Assembly: GCA_031421855.1 (NCBI GenBank)
Contig: JANOPN010000100.1
Coordinates: 1-39,945 of the forward strand
Origin: JAAFHN01 sp031421855
Lineage (GTDB): Bacteria > Pseudomonadota > Gammaproteobacteria > Burkholderiales > Burkholderiaceae_C
Direction: 5' to 3'
DNA: 39,945 nt
Below, piece by piece: positions 1 to 7,110 of this stretch. The stretch's first letter is position 1. Every line of letters starts with the position of its first letter. The notes beneath the pieces are model-generated. The model worked only from the letters and a program-made list of their open reading frames with translations, was not told the origin of the DNA and did no database searches. The position numbers and the translations under genes were made by a program.

Positions 1-1230
1 GTGCGCTGTGAACGACAAATCTTCGTCGGCTTGCTGAGAATTTGCCGCTCCTTGGTGCATCAACCAGCGCACCGCGTAGTGCGCCAGCACCCAGCCGTAG
101 AACTCTTGGCGTACCAGCTCTGGCGTCTTGCTGCGCAGCACCCGGCGGCTTTGGCTCAAGTGCGTCTTGAGCTCGTCAAACGTCGCCTCCACTTGCCAGC
201 GTTGGTGATACACGGCCGCCAGTTCAAGGGCGGGTGCTTGGGTTGGGTCAAGCAAACTCGTGATGAGCCGGTAGGGCTTGTCGCCCGCTTGTGCGTCAGA
301 CATGTCTGACACGTCTGGCACGTTTGGCACGTCCGACACGTCCGACACGTCCGACACGCCTGGCAAGCGGTATTCGATAACTCGCACCACTTGGGCAACC
401 GTGGGCTGGCCCGAGAGTTGATCGCGTGGCTTGGCCTGCTTCGTGGGCGCGATGCGGCTCAAATAGGAGCCGTCAGCGAGCACTTCATGCACCGGCAGCA
501 AGCGGTCGCTTCGGGCGCGCCAAAGCACATGCGCGCCTGTCGCTCGCATTTGTTGCCACTGCGCCGCGCCACTGAAGCCTCGGTCAGCCAGGCACAGCAT
601 GCCCGGCTCCAACGCGCCTAGGAGATGCTGACACAGCTCCCACTCGTCGCCCTTGTAGGGGCCGATCTCGGCTGACAAAATGGCATGTGTTGCGCACTCC
701 ACCAAGATTGCGCACTGCGCCTGCGGGTAGCCTGAGTGGCCTGTTCGGCTGCCGGGGCGACCGAACTCTTGCTCGATCTTGGTCTCGTCGGCCAATTCGA
801 TGCGGCTGCCATCGATGGCAACCAGCCGCAGGCCTGCGTAAAACGCTCGGGGCAAGGCACAAGGATCCGCCAGCGGTTGGCAGCAGTTGCGCATCAAGTC
901 GCGCAAGGGGGGCGCGCCAATGCGTGTGCGCAGTTCACTGATGCTGCTCTTGCTCACGGGCTTTGGTTGCTCGGCGCCGTCAGCCCAAGCCAGACCCTGA
1001 GCGACGGCGCTGTAGACAGATTCGTACGATGTATTGGGATACAAGCTCAACGCCATGACGTAGTACACGCCGGCAACAGCGGGAAACCGGCGAGTGCGCT
1101 GGGAGTTGCAGTCGTAAGCGTCCAGCGCTTGGTGAACTTGCGCAGTCGGTACTGCCTGCGCAAGCAAACTCATGCTGAGGAAGTCCGCCAGCCTCACGCC
1201 TTCACCGAGTCCAGCTTTGGTTCTTGCCAT
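1..1230 (-). CDS. IS4-family DDE transposase, 3' end outside window
   Basis: The frame is open from ATG at 1230 to the left edge, giving 410 codons with no stop, so the C-terminus is missing. It catalyses cut-and-paste transposition of its own element. An N-terminal domain of about 110 residues is followed by the DDE core. D140 lies in VAIDGSRIEL, D216 in LADRGF, and E348 in the YREK signature (Y341, R344, E348, K355), which is diagnostic of the IS4 family. Between the second D and the E there is a hydrophilic insert, residues 292-312, made of repeated VSD-like triplets encoded by a 9-bp tandem repeat. No frameshift is visible, so the gene may be intact. The family call is firm; the subgroup is not determined. 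Confidence 0.9.
   Translation of the reverse strand, partial: MARTKAGLGEGVRLADFLSMSLLAQAVPTAQVHQALDAYDCNSQRTRRFPAVAGVYYVMALSLYPNTSYESVYSAVAQGLAWADGAEQPKPVSKSSISELRTRIGAPPLRDLMRNCCQPLADPCALPRAFYAGLRLVAIDGSRIELADETKIEQEFGRPGSRTGHSGYPQAQCAILVECATHAILSAEIGPYKGDEWELCQHLLGALEPGMLCLADRGFSGAAQWQQMRATGAHVLWRARSDRLLPVHEVLADGSYLSRIAPTKQAKPRDQLSGQPTVAQVVRVIEYRLPGVSDVSDVSDVPNVPDVSDMSDAQAGDKPYRLITSLLDPTQAPALELAAVYHQRWQVEATFDELKTHLSQSRRVLRSKTPELVRQEFYGWVLAHYAVRWLMHQGAANSQQADEDLSFTAH
295..357 (-). repeat. 9-bp tandem repeat inside transposase gene
   Basis: Seven consecutive units of the form GTGTCGGAC, with variants such as GTGCCAAAC and ATGTCTGAC, encode a run of V-[SP]-[DN] triplets between the second and third catalytic residues. 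The unit length keeps the frame. It looks like a slippage-prone minisatellite in the insertion region of the DDE domain. Confidence 0.85.
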
Positions 1231-1277
1231 GATCTTCTCCGCGGTGGTTACGGAAATGAATCATAGCAGGAAATCAC

Positions 1278-1314
1278 TTAACCGAACAGTATCGGGTCAG
1301 GTCTGCCATCTTGC
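1278..1314 (+). repeat. 37-bp direct repeat, copy 1
   Basis: The segment begins TTAACCGAACAGTAT and continues GGGTCAGGTCTGCCATCTTGC with one base between. It recurs at 1426-1462 with a single mismatch (C/T). It joins the IS4 end motif to a flanking GGGTCAGGTCT tag, so the duplication includes both the IS end and neighbouring DNA. Confidence 0.85.
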
Positions 1315-1340
1315 GCGTACATGAGTGCGCGTACATGAGG
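1313..1340 (+). repeat. 14-bp tandem duplication
   Basis: Two adjacent units, GCGCGTACATGAGT and GCGCGTACATGAGG, sit between the IS4 end and the MITE-like element. They look like a local slippage or repair duplication. No function is apparent. Confidence 0.8.
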
Positions 1341-1353
1341 GTCAGGTCTCAAC

Positions 1354-1438
1354 ACTGTTCGTTTAAGACGCATTCCAATGGATGAGATGAATCGTAAGTC
1401 ATTGATTTATATGGATTTCACTTCGTTAACCGAACAGT
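1354..1438. mobile_element. 85-bp MITE-like element with IS4-type ends
   Basis: The left end is ACTGTTCGTTTAAG (1354-1367) and the right end GTTAACCGAACAGT (1425-1438), imperfect inverted repeats of the same sequence that ends the neighbouring IS4 element. The interior of about 57 bp has no coding capacity. The sequence GGGTCAGGTCT lies a few bases outside each end. It is probably a non-autonomous relic mobilised by an IS4 transposase. Confidence 0.55.
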
Positions 1439-1462
1439 ATTGGGTCAGGTCTGCCATCTTGC
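1426..1462 (+). repeat. 37-bp direct repeat, copy 2
   Basis: Second copy of the segment at 1278-1314, with one mismatch. Its first part is also the right end of the 85-bp MITE-like element. Confidence 0.85.
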
Positions 1463-1578
1463 ACAAATCCACCCCACGAGCTGACATCGCGCCATGGTCA
1501 GAGCTTTGCGAATCGAGTACTGACTGCGGTTTTTCGTCGATAGATTCGCGTCCGATTGACTCCAGATCAGTCCCGAAT

Positions 1579-1618
1579 CAATAGCAACAAACTCAATAAA
1601 TCCGGTGACCAAGTGCCG
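1579..1618 (+). repeat. Interspersed 40-bp repeat, copy A
   Basis: Matches the window-wide consensus whose 5' core is TAGCANCAAACNCAATGAAT and whose 3' core is YCGGNGACCAANKGCC. This copy has AATAAATCCGGTGACCAAG. It is intergenic, in forward orientation. Confidence 0.8.
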
Positions 1619-1690
1619 ATTTGAGGTAAATAAAATCACCGCAAGGGCAAAATGCACTCGCGCCAGCACCTGCACCGGCTTGTGTGGCTG

Positions 1691-1752
1691 TGAAGGCAGG
1701 AATCCAGGTGTCAGCCGAGTCAAAACCTGCCAAAACTGGATCTCCGCCTTCA
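1691..1752. repeat. Palindromic intergenic repeat
   Basis: The arms TGAAGGCAGGAATCCAG (1691-1707) and CTGGATCTCCGCCTTCA (1736-1752) pair at 15 of 17 positions around a 28-base loop. This is the pattern of the common proteobacterial intergenic palindrome with GGATCCAG-type arms and a GTCATCC-like edge. No coding role. Confidence 0.75.
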
Positions 1753-1880
1753 TGAGGATGACGCTTGGGTGGACGACGGTGTACCGACGGGGACATGTTG
1801 ACGAATGGGTGAATTGGCGTGCGAGATGACCCAAGCACCTCAGAACGACCGCTGAGGCAAAATTTGACGAGAAATATGCC

Positions 1881-1917
1881 TGTGGTCATTGAATTTATTG
1901 GGGTTGTTGCTATTATT
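1881..1917 (-). repeat. Interspersed 40-bp repeat, copy B
   Basis: Read on the minus strand it contains AATAGCAACAACCCCAATAA followed by ATTCAATGACCA, matching the family consensus with a few substitutions. It lies about 175 bases past the 3' end of the GNAT gene and in that gene's orientation. Confidence 0.75.
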
Positions 1918-2061
1918 TTTGTTGGCCTCGAAGGCCGCGAGCTGTGCATGGCTGCGATCCGTGGGTTGAGCTGTTTCCGCATTGAAGCAGGGTCATTTTT
2001 GTGGAATCCAAATTGAACACCTGCAAAAACACTCGGCACCCATCGCATACCCGCGTCGGGC

Positions 2062-2094
2062 GCAACGCCGCTGGGGCGGTTTTGGGCTAGTCCT
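2062..2094 (+). repeat. Half copy of the 102-bp MITE
   Basis: GCAACGCCGCTGGGGCGGTT is identical to the right half of the MITE at 36809-36910. It is followed by a diverged end reading GGGCTAGTCCT instead of GCGTAAGTCCT. The left half is absent. Read on the minus strand, its terminal TAGGACT supplies the TAG stop of the GNAT gene. Confidence 0.75.
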
Positions 2095-2557
2095 ATTCAC
2101 TCAACTTGGGGCGGTTCATGACCATGCGCACCTCGGGTGGCTCATGGGGCGGATCGAGCTGCCAGCCTCTTTGCGCATAGAAGCGTTGGGCGCGGGTGCC
2201 TTTTTCCGTGCCGAGCCACAGGGTCTGCAGGCCTTGGTCGAATAGCCAGTTGACCATGGTGTCGTGCAAGGCGCTGGCGTGCCCAAGGCCTTCGAAGGCT
2301 GGGTCGATGAACAGCGCCCAGATGTTGCCATCGCGGCGACCCATGGCAAAGCCGGTGATGACGGGGGTGTCGTTCGTGTCGATTTCGCTCACCCAGCCCT
2401 GCCCCAATTCAGCCATGTGGGCGATGACGTCGCCGTCGGTGATTCGACCGGGGTTTGATAAGCAGTTTTCACGTACCGAGCGTCGAACGACTTGCACGCG
2501 CGCGACATCGGTCGGCAACATGCGCCGAATTTGAATCGACCCGGGCGCTTTGCTCAT
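2093..2557 (-). CDS. GNAT-family N-acetyltransferase
   Basis: A 154-residue protein from the ATG at 2557; an upstream in-frame extension would overlap dut and is less likely. The GNAT fold shows in the order RRMLPTDVARV at the N-terminus, WVSEID and VITGFAMGRRDG in the central strands, then IDPAFEGLGHASAL, a degenerate acetyl-CoA loop (usual Q/RxxGxG/A), and a C-terminal RFYAQRGWQ, the usual F-Y-x-x-x-G-F/W motif. It should transfer acetyl from acetyl-CoA to an unknown amine. Its start lies one base after the dut stop, so the two are co-transcribed and probably translationally coupled. The stop codon TAG falls in a MITE remnant, so the original C-terminus may have been altered. Confidence 0.85.
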   Translation of the reverse strand: MSKAPGSIQIRRMLPTDVARVQVVRRSVRENCLSNPGRITDGDVIAHMAELGQGWVSEIDTNDTPVITGFAMGRRDGNIWALFIDPAFEGLGHASALHDTMVNWLFDQGLQTLWLGTEKGTRAQRFYAQRGWQLDPPHEPPEVRMVMNRPKLSE

Positions 2558-2558
2558 C

Positions 2559-3014
2559 TCACACCGAGCCGGTCGAGCCGTAGCCGCCCTCACCCCGAAC
2601 ACTGGGCGGGAACTCATCGACCACATTGAACTGGGCTTGCACCACCGGGACGATCACGAGCTGGGCTAGGCGCTCAAGCGGCTGCAGCGTGTACGGGGTG
2701 GATGAGCGGTTCCATGCGCTGACCATGAGTTGGCCTTGGTAGTCGGAGTCGATCAAGCCGACCAAATTGCCCAACACGATGCCGTGTTTGTGCCCCAAGC
2801 CACTGCGCGGCAAAATCAGTGCGGCGAATCCGGGGTCACGCACCCAAACAGCCAAGCCGGTAGGCACGAGTTGCCACGCGTTTGGCTCGAGTCGCAGCGG
2901 TCCGTCCACGCAGGCACGTAGATCCAAACCGGCGCTGCCCGGCGTGGCGTAGCTGGGCATGAGCCCGGGCTGGTCACGCAGGCGTGCGTCCAAGATTTTC
3001 ACGTCTAACTTCAT
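2559..3014 (-). CDS. dut: dUTP diphosphatase
   Basis: A trimeric dUTPase hydrolysing dUTP to dUMP and pyrophosphate, which keeps uracil out of DNA and feeds thymidylate synthesis. At 151 residues it has the family's normal length. All five motifs are visible: PGSAGLDLRA (motif 1), LPRSGLGHKHGIVLGN (motif 2), GLIDSDYQG (motif 3, with catalytic Asp), ERLAQLVI (motif 4) and the mobile C-terminal RGEGGYGSTG (motif 5). The ATG at 3014 has a GAGA element upstream. It sits 34 bases after coaBC, the frequent coaBC-dut pairing of Proteobacteria, and is followed immediately by the GNAT gene. Confidence 0.97.
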   Translation of the reverse strand: MKLDVKILDARLRDQPGLMPSYATPGSAGLDLRACVDGPLRLEPNAWQLVPTGLAVWVRDPGFAALILPRSGLGHKHGIVLGNLVGLIDSDYQGQLMVSAWNRSSTPYTLQPLERLAQLVIVPVVQAQFNVVDEFPPSVRGEGGYGSTGSV

Positions 3015-3048
3015 TTTGTGTCTCGTTGATTGCTTTTTTTGATGATTT

Positions 3049-4266
3049 TTAGCCCTTGGTCGCCGTATTCATTGCGATCAGTGCTATTAATTTTGATGCT
3101 AACTCAAGCTTGCTTGCGCGCGGCAGCTCGATCTCGCCAGCCTCGCTGACGATGAGCAAGGCGTTGTCGTCTTGTCCAAAGGTGCTGGGCCCGATGTTGC
3201 CCACGAGCAAGGGCACGCCTTTGCGGATGCGTTTGGCGCGGGCGAACGCCAGTAGCTGCTCGCTCTCAGCGGCAAACCCGACGCAGTAAAGCGCCCCGCT
3301 TTTGGCGCGCGGGCTGGATGCAACATCCGCCAGAATGTCGGGGTTTTCGGTGAACACCAAGCTTGGTGTGCGGCCACTGGCGTCTTTTTTGATTTTCTCG
3401 GTTGCCTCGGTTGCAACGCGCCAGTCGGCTACCGCCGCCGTGGCGATGAAAATGTCCGCTTGATCGATGTGGGCACTCACGGCCAGCGCCATGTCTCGTG
3501 CGCTGCTAACGTTGAACCGGGCTACGCCGCGTGGCGTAGCCAAGCTCACTGGCCCGGCGATCAGCGTGACCTCTGCCCCAGCTTGTCGGGCCGCGCGCGC
3601 AATTGCAAATCCCATTTTGCCGCTGCTGCGGTTGGTGATGCCCCTGACCGGGTCAATGGCCTCAAAGGTGGGCCCAGCGGTGATGCAAACCCGCTTGCCG
3701 AGCATCAACTTCGGGCTGAGGGCGGCGATGATGTCCTCGACGATTTCGTGGGGCTCCAACATGCGGCCGTCGCCGACATCGCCGCAGGCTTGCTCCCCGA
3801 CACCCACGCCCAAGACTTGCGCGCCATCCGCCTGGACTTGCGCGATGTTTCGCTTTGTGGCCGGGTGCGTCCACATCTCGACGTTCATCGCGGGGGCAAT
3901 CAACAATGGAGCGCTTGCTCGTTGCCGCGCCAAACACATGAGAGATAACACCTCGTCGCACTGCCCGCCAGCCAACCGCGCAATGAAGTTCGCACTGGCT
4001 GGCGCGATGACGATGGCATCGGCCTCGCGGCTGGTATTGATGTGGGGCATGGCGTTTGCGACCAATGCATCCCATTGGCTGGTGATGACTGCGCGTCCGC
4101 TCAAGGCTTGCAGCGTTGTTGGCGTGATGAAGGCTTGCGCGCCCTCGGTCATCACCACCTGGATGCCGGCCCCGGCCTTGATGAGCAAGCGGCACAGCTC
4201 GGCCGACTTGTAGCACGCAATGCCGCCCGAGAGCCCAAGGACGATGTGTTTATCGGCAAGTGTCAT
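3049..4266 (-). CDS. coaBC: Bifunctional phosphopantothenoylcysteine decarboxylase / phosphopantothenate-cysteine ligase
   Basis: Catalyses two steps of coenzyme A synthesis: CTP-dependent joining of cysteine to 4'-phosphopantothenate (CoaB half), then FMN-dependent decarboxylation (CoaC half). From ATG 4266 it is 405 residues, normal for the fusion; a TTG at 4281 would add five residues. The CoaC half shows LGLSGGIACYK, the catalytic His in MPHINTSREAD, and APAMNVEMW. The CoaB half shows AGPTFEAIDPVRGITNRSSG, the FIATAAVADW region and the KIKK loop. Odd feature: the last 13 residues and the stop come from a copy of the interspersed 40-bp repeat (3053-3096), so the C-terminus LIALIAMNTATKG is repeat-derived. 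Downstream lie dut and the GNAT gene. Confidence 0.97.
   Translation of the reverse strand: MTLADKHIVLGLSGGIACYKSAELCRLLIKAGAGIQVVMTEGAQAFITPTTLQALSGRAVITSQWDALVANAMPHINTSREADAIVIAPASANFIARLAGGQCDEVLSLMCLARQRASAPLLIAPAMNVEMWTHPATKRNIAQVQADGAQVLGVGVGEQACGDVGDGRMLEPHEIVEDIIAALSPKLMLGKRVCITAGPTFEAIDPVRGITNRSSGKMGFAIARAARQAGAEVTLIAGPVSLATPRGVARFNVSSARDMALAVSAHIDQADIFIATAAVADWRVATEATEKIKKDASGRTPSLVFTENPDILADVASSPRAKSGALYCVGFAAESEQLLAFARAKRIRKGVPLLVGNIGPSTFGQDDNALLIVSEAGEIELPRASKLELASKLIALIAMNTATKG
3053..3096 (-). repeat. Interspersed 40-bp repeat, copy C (coding, end of coaBC)
   Basis: On the minus strand it reads TAATAGCACTGATCGCAATG then AATACGGCGACCAAGGGC, followed at once by the TAA stop. It is translated as the last residues of CoaBC, in the same frame as the copy in hpnC. 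Confidence 0.8.
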
Positions 4267-4287
4267 GGCAAGGCGATCCAAACAAAC

Positions 4288-4322
4288 AAAAAGCCCCTAA
4301 ACGCGAACATCTAGGGGCTTTA
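4288..4322 (-). terminator. Rho-independent terminator after tRNA-His
   Basis: The stem AAGCCCCTA (4291-4299) pairs perfectly with TAGGGGCTT (4312-4320) around a 12-base loop. On the minus strand it is followed by TTTTTGTTTG, so it ends transcripts coming from tRNA-His before coaBC. Confidence 0.85.
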
Positions 4323-4334
4323 AAACAATTCAAA

Positions 4335-4411
4335 TGGGGTGACTGATGGGGCTCGAACCCACGACAACCAGAATCACAATCTGGGACTCTACCAACTGAG
4401 CTACAGCCACC
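4335..4411 (-). tRNA. tRNA-His (anticodon GTG)
   Basis: Cloverleaf on the minus strand. The acceptor GTGGCTG pairs with CAGTCAC with one G-T wobble. The D-arm is TAGCTCAGTTGGTAGAG, the anticodon loop TTGTGAT, and the T-arm GTGGGTTCGAGCCCCAT. The 3' CCA is encoded (4335-4337), and the extra 5' G typical of tRNA-His is present at 4411. Confidence 0.95.
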
Positions 4412-4499
4412 GCAGAGCCCCAGATTATATGCGCTTCGGTCACCGATTGATGCGAATTCTCCAATCGCAGGCGCCCAAGACGAGAATCGATGCAATGCG

Positions 4500-6431
4500 T
4501 CAAAGTGCCTCAGGCGCTTTGGCGGCTGGTTTGGTGATCTTCACGTCAACTTTGAACTGGGCTTTGAGCAAATTTAGATAGGCCATGCCCTCGGCCGCAC
4601 CCCAAAACTCGCTGACTTGCTTGCGCTCGTTGGTTGCGCGTTCCGCGCCGCTGTCTTCGCGCGGCAGAACTTTGCTGACCTTGGCCACGACATAGCCAAA
4701 ACCGGGTACTTCGGCACCCACGGTTTGCGGCAATTTGGCTGCATCGGCGCGCATGACGGCTTCAACCACTTTGGGCGGTTGGCGCGCCTCACCCTGTGCA
4801 TCACGCGAGATGGTGATCACGGCGCTCAAACCGGGGGGTGTTTCGCCCGCTTTGATTGAGGCCAGTGCTTTTTCTCCGTCCGCCTTGGCCATGCTGATTG
4901 ATTTTTCAGTCGTCGCGAGCATGCGAACGCGGTCTTTGACTTCGGCAATGGGCAACTGGCGTGCGGGTGAATACTTGACGATGCGAGCTGACGCGATTTG
5001 GTTGCCACCCACATCGGTTGCAGGTGTGTTGGTTTTCTTGTTGATTGATTCAGACGAGAACACCGCCTCCAAGAAGCGGGCATTGCCCAACATGCCAGTG
5101 GCACCAGGTGCAACCGTGCGACGCACATTGGTTTGCATGGCGACCACCAATCCAAAGCGATCCGCTGTTGTTTTGAGGGTATCGGCGTTTTCAAAGACTG
5201 AGTTGGTGAAGGGCTCGGCATATTCGGCAAACTTGGCCTGAGCCAGCTGTTTGCGAAGCTCATTCTCGAGATCAGCCTTGGCTTCTTCGAATGCGCGCTC
5301 ACGCCCCGCGCGGACGTCGGTGATTTGGATGATGTGAAAGCCAAAATCGGTTTCGACCAAATCACTGATTTCGCCCTTTTTCATGCTGAATGCTTTGTCT
5401 TCAAACGGCTTGACCATGGAGCCGCGGGTGAAGAAGTCGAGATCGCCGCCATTGTCTTTTGAGCCAGCGTCTTCCGAGTTTTTCTTCGCCAAATCGCCAA
5501 ACTGCGCGGGTGTCGCCCGAACCTGCGCCAGCAAGTCAGCGGCTTTGGCCCGTGCGGCTGACTTGACAGCCGAGGTGGCATCTTTGCCCGCGTTGATCAA
5601 AATGTGGCTTGCGCGACGCTCTTCTTGTGTGGCCAAGCGAACTTTGTTGGCTTCATAGTAGGCCAGCACTTCTTCTGGCTTGAGTTTTAGCGAGCGCTTA
5701 ACGGCCTCGATGTCGAGCACCAAATACTCGATGTCGGCTGTCTCAGGGGCCTGAAACTTCGTGAGGTTGACATCGTAATAAGCTTGAATATCCGGGTCGG
5801 TCAAGTTGACCTTGGCAACGTAGTCGCCGCCCGAAAACTTGAGAATTTGAGCCTCGCGACGCTCATAAAACGCGCCCAAACTGCGGTCAACCACCGCTTG
5901 CGGAGCCATGCTGGCGGCTGAGATGCCGCCCACCACTTGGCGCAAAGCCAAATCTCGGCGAACTTGCTCCTCAAACATCTCAGGCGACATGCCTTGCCTG
6001 GACAACAACTCGGCGTAGCGCACCATGTCAATCGTGCCATCCGCTTTGCGCAAGGTGGAGATTGCTTCGTTTTCGCCCAAATCGCGGGCCAAGCGGTTGT
6101 CTGAGGTCGTGATGCGGTACTTATCAGCGGCCGCGGCAAACACGCGGTCTCGAACCAGCCGCTCTAGGCTGGCGAACTTGGCTTCGGGCGTGTCAAGCAG
6201 CTTGGGGTCGATCTGCTTCATGGTTTCGCGGATGCGGGTGGCTTCGCGCTGGTGATAGCCGTCCCACTCGCTTTGCAAAATTTCTTTGCCGTCAACGGTC
6301 GCAACAATCGCGCCTTTTTCCTGCATTCGGCTGTAGCCATCGATGCCAAACAACACAAACGACGGCAAGATCAGCACAAACAGGCCGATTTGCATAACTT
6401 TGGTGTGCTTGCGGACGTATTCAAACAACAT
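4500..6431 (-). CDS. ppiD: PpiD-like periplasmic peptidyl-prolyl isomerase/chaperone
   Basis: A 643-residue inner-membrane-anchored chaperone assisting proteins emerging from the Sec translocon. Start ATG 6431 is preceded by AGGGA; a longer frame to 6503 lacks homology. The order is a short cytoplasmic start MLFEYVRKHTKVM, one transmembrane segment (about residues 13-32, GLFVLILPSFVLFGI), a SurA-like N-terminal chaperone domain beginning at VATVDGKEI, and a parvulin domain (RRASHILINAG to DFGFHIIQITD, with NGGDLDFFTRGSM). A long C-terminal domain ends in an Ala/Lys-rich tail. The placement after hupB and tRNA-Val is the usual beta/gammaproteobacterial neighbourhood. Confidence 0.95.
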   Translation of the reverse strand: MLFEYVRKHTKVMQIGLFVLILPSFVLFGIDGYSRMQEKGAIVATVDGKEILQSEWDGYHQREATRIRETMKQIDPKLLDTPEAKFASLERLVRDRVFAAAADKYRITTSDNRLARDLGENEAISTLRKADGTIDMVRYAELLSRQGMSPEMFEEQVRRDLALRQVVGGISAASMAPQAVVDRSLGAFYERREAQILKFSGGDYVAKVNLTDPDIQAYYDVNLTKFQAPETADIEYLVLDIEAVKRSLKLKPEEVLAYYEANKVRLATQEERRASHILINAGKDATSAVKSAARAKAADLLAQVRATPAQFGDLAKKNSEDAGSKDNGGDLDFFTRGSMVKPFEDKAFSMKKGEISDLVETDFGFHIIQITDVRAGRERAFEEAKADLENELRKQLAQAKFAEYAEPFTNSVFENADTLKTTADRFGLVVAMQTNVRRTVAPGATGMLGNARFLEAVFSSESINKKTNTPATDVGGNQIASARIVKYSPARQLPIAEVKDRVRMLATTEKSISMAKADGEKALASIKAGETPPGLSAVITISRDAQGEARQPPKVVEAVMRADAAKLPQTVGAEVPGFGYVVAKVSKVLPREDSGAERATNERKQVSEFWGAAEGMAYLNLLKAQFKVDVKITKPAAKAPEAL

Positions 6432-6480
6432 GGGGATCCCTAGGGCGATGTGAGCGGCGACGCGAGCGCTTGAGCGACAA

Positions 6481-6521
6481 CATAAAAACAAATGGCGAAC
6501 CAAAGATCACTTTGGGTCGCC
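6481..6521 (-). terminator. Rho-independent terminator after tRNA-Val
   Basis: GGCGAACCAAAG (6494-6505) pairs with CTTTGGGTCGCC (6510-6521) with one A-G mismatch and an ATCA tetraloop. On the minus strand it is followed by ATTTGTTTTTATG. It separates tRNA-Val transcription from ppiD. Confidence 0.8.
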
Positions 6522-6536
6522 GCGAGTGCAATTGAA

Positions 6537-6612
6537 TGGTGGGTGCTGACGGGGTCGAACCGCCGACCTACGCCGTGTAAAGGCGCCGCTCTGCCAACTG
6601 AGCTAAGCACCC
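6537..6612 (-). tRNA. tRNA-Val (anticodon TAC)
   Basis: On the minus strand the acceptor GGGTGCT pairs with AGCACCC, with A discriminator and encoded CCA. The D-arm is TAGCTCAGTTGGCAGAG, the anticodon loop is in CCTTTACACGG, and the T-arm is GGCGGTTCGACCCCGTC. It lies between hupB and ppiD as in many Burkholderiales. Confidence 0.96.
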
Positions 6613-6660
6613 ATTCAATGCATCAAAATCTTGCGATGTTGAGATGTACTGGCGCTGAAT

Positions 6661-6933
6661 TTAGTTCAACGCGTCCTTCAGGCCCTTGCCTGCGCGAAAT
6701 TTTGGCACCTTGGACGCCTTGATTTTAATCGCAGCGCCAGTCTTGGGGTTGCGGCCCAAGCGTGAGGCCCTCTTGCCCACTGAAAACGTACCGAATCCAA
6801 CCAGCGCAACCGTGCCGCCCTTTTTCAAGGTGGTTTTAACCGCACCGACAACAGACTCGAGCGCGCGGGCAGCCGCAGCCTTGGAGATGTCAGCGTGGGT
6901 GGCGATGTGCTCGATGAGTTCGGTTTTGTTCAT
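6661..6933 (-). CDS. hupB: Nucleoid-associated protein HU (beta-type)
   Basis: A 90-residue histone-like DNA-bending protein of normal length. It starts MNKTELIEHIA and has the HU signature GFGTFSVGKRASRLGRNPKTG across the beta-arm (about residues 46-68), including the arm-tip RNPKTG, and a C-terminal FRAGKGLKDALN. It acts as a dimer in nucleoid compaction, replication and repair. It is followed by tRNA-Val and ppiD. The ATG at 6933 is preceded by a weak GGGGCC element. Confidence 0.97.
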   Translation of the reverse strand: MNKTELIEHIATHADISKAAAARALESVVGAVKTTLKKGGTVALVGFGTFSVGKRASRLGRNPKTGAAIKIKASKVPKFRAGKGLKDALN

Positions 6934-7110
6934 AGGGGCCCCGTTTGGAGAAATAGGTTGAGCCGAATCAAATCAGCCCGGGCGTGTTCTTGTTGGAACG
7001 CCGCGCAGACTGAAACTGGCGGCGCGAGGCCGAATTTTAATCGCAATACCGCCCCGTCTGGTCAACCGAAAATGCGTGTTTTCACGGTACACCGGCACAA
7101 GCGTGATCGG

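Larger units (their letters stand above)
1..1292 (-). mobile_element. IS4-family insertion sequence, partial (left part outside window)
   Basis: The element holds one transposase gene read leftwards and cut by the window edge. Its transposase-start end lies near 1277-1290, where CTTAACCGAACAGT occurs. The same motif recurs inverted at 1354-1367 (ACTGTTCGTTTAAG) and direct at 1425-1438, which supports it as an IS end sequence. The exact outer boundary and target duplication cannot be fixed because the other end is not in the window. Confidence 0.75.
1463..2061. other. Non-coding repeat-rich stretch
   Basis: About 600 bases with no credible gene. Open frames here translate into low-complexity or repeat-derived peptides, for example HPHEGGDP, typical of translated intergenic palindromes. 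It contains two copies of the approximately 40-bp interspersed repeat (1579-1618 and 1881-1917) and a palindromic repeat (1691-1752). It probably separates the IS debris from the core gene block. Confidence 0.7.

Noticed and set aside
295..357. CRISPR-like short repeats
   Set aside because: Units of 9 bp are contiguous without spacers and keep the transposase frame, so this is a coding minisatellite.
1593..2048. Minus-strand open frame of about 150 codons in the left intergenic region
   Set aside because: Its translation is built from the palindromic repeat (HPHEGGDP-like) and two copies of the 40-bp repeat; no domain or ribosome site.
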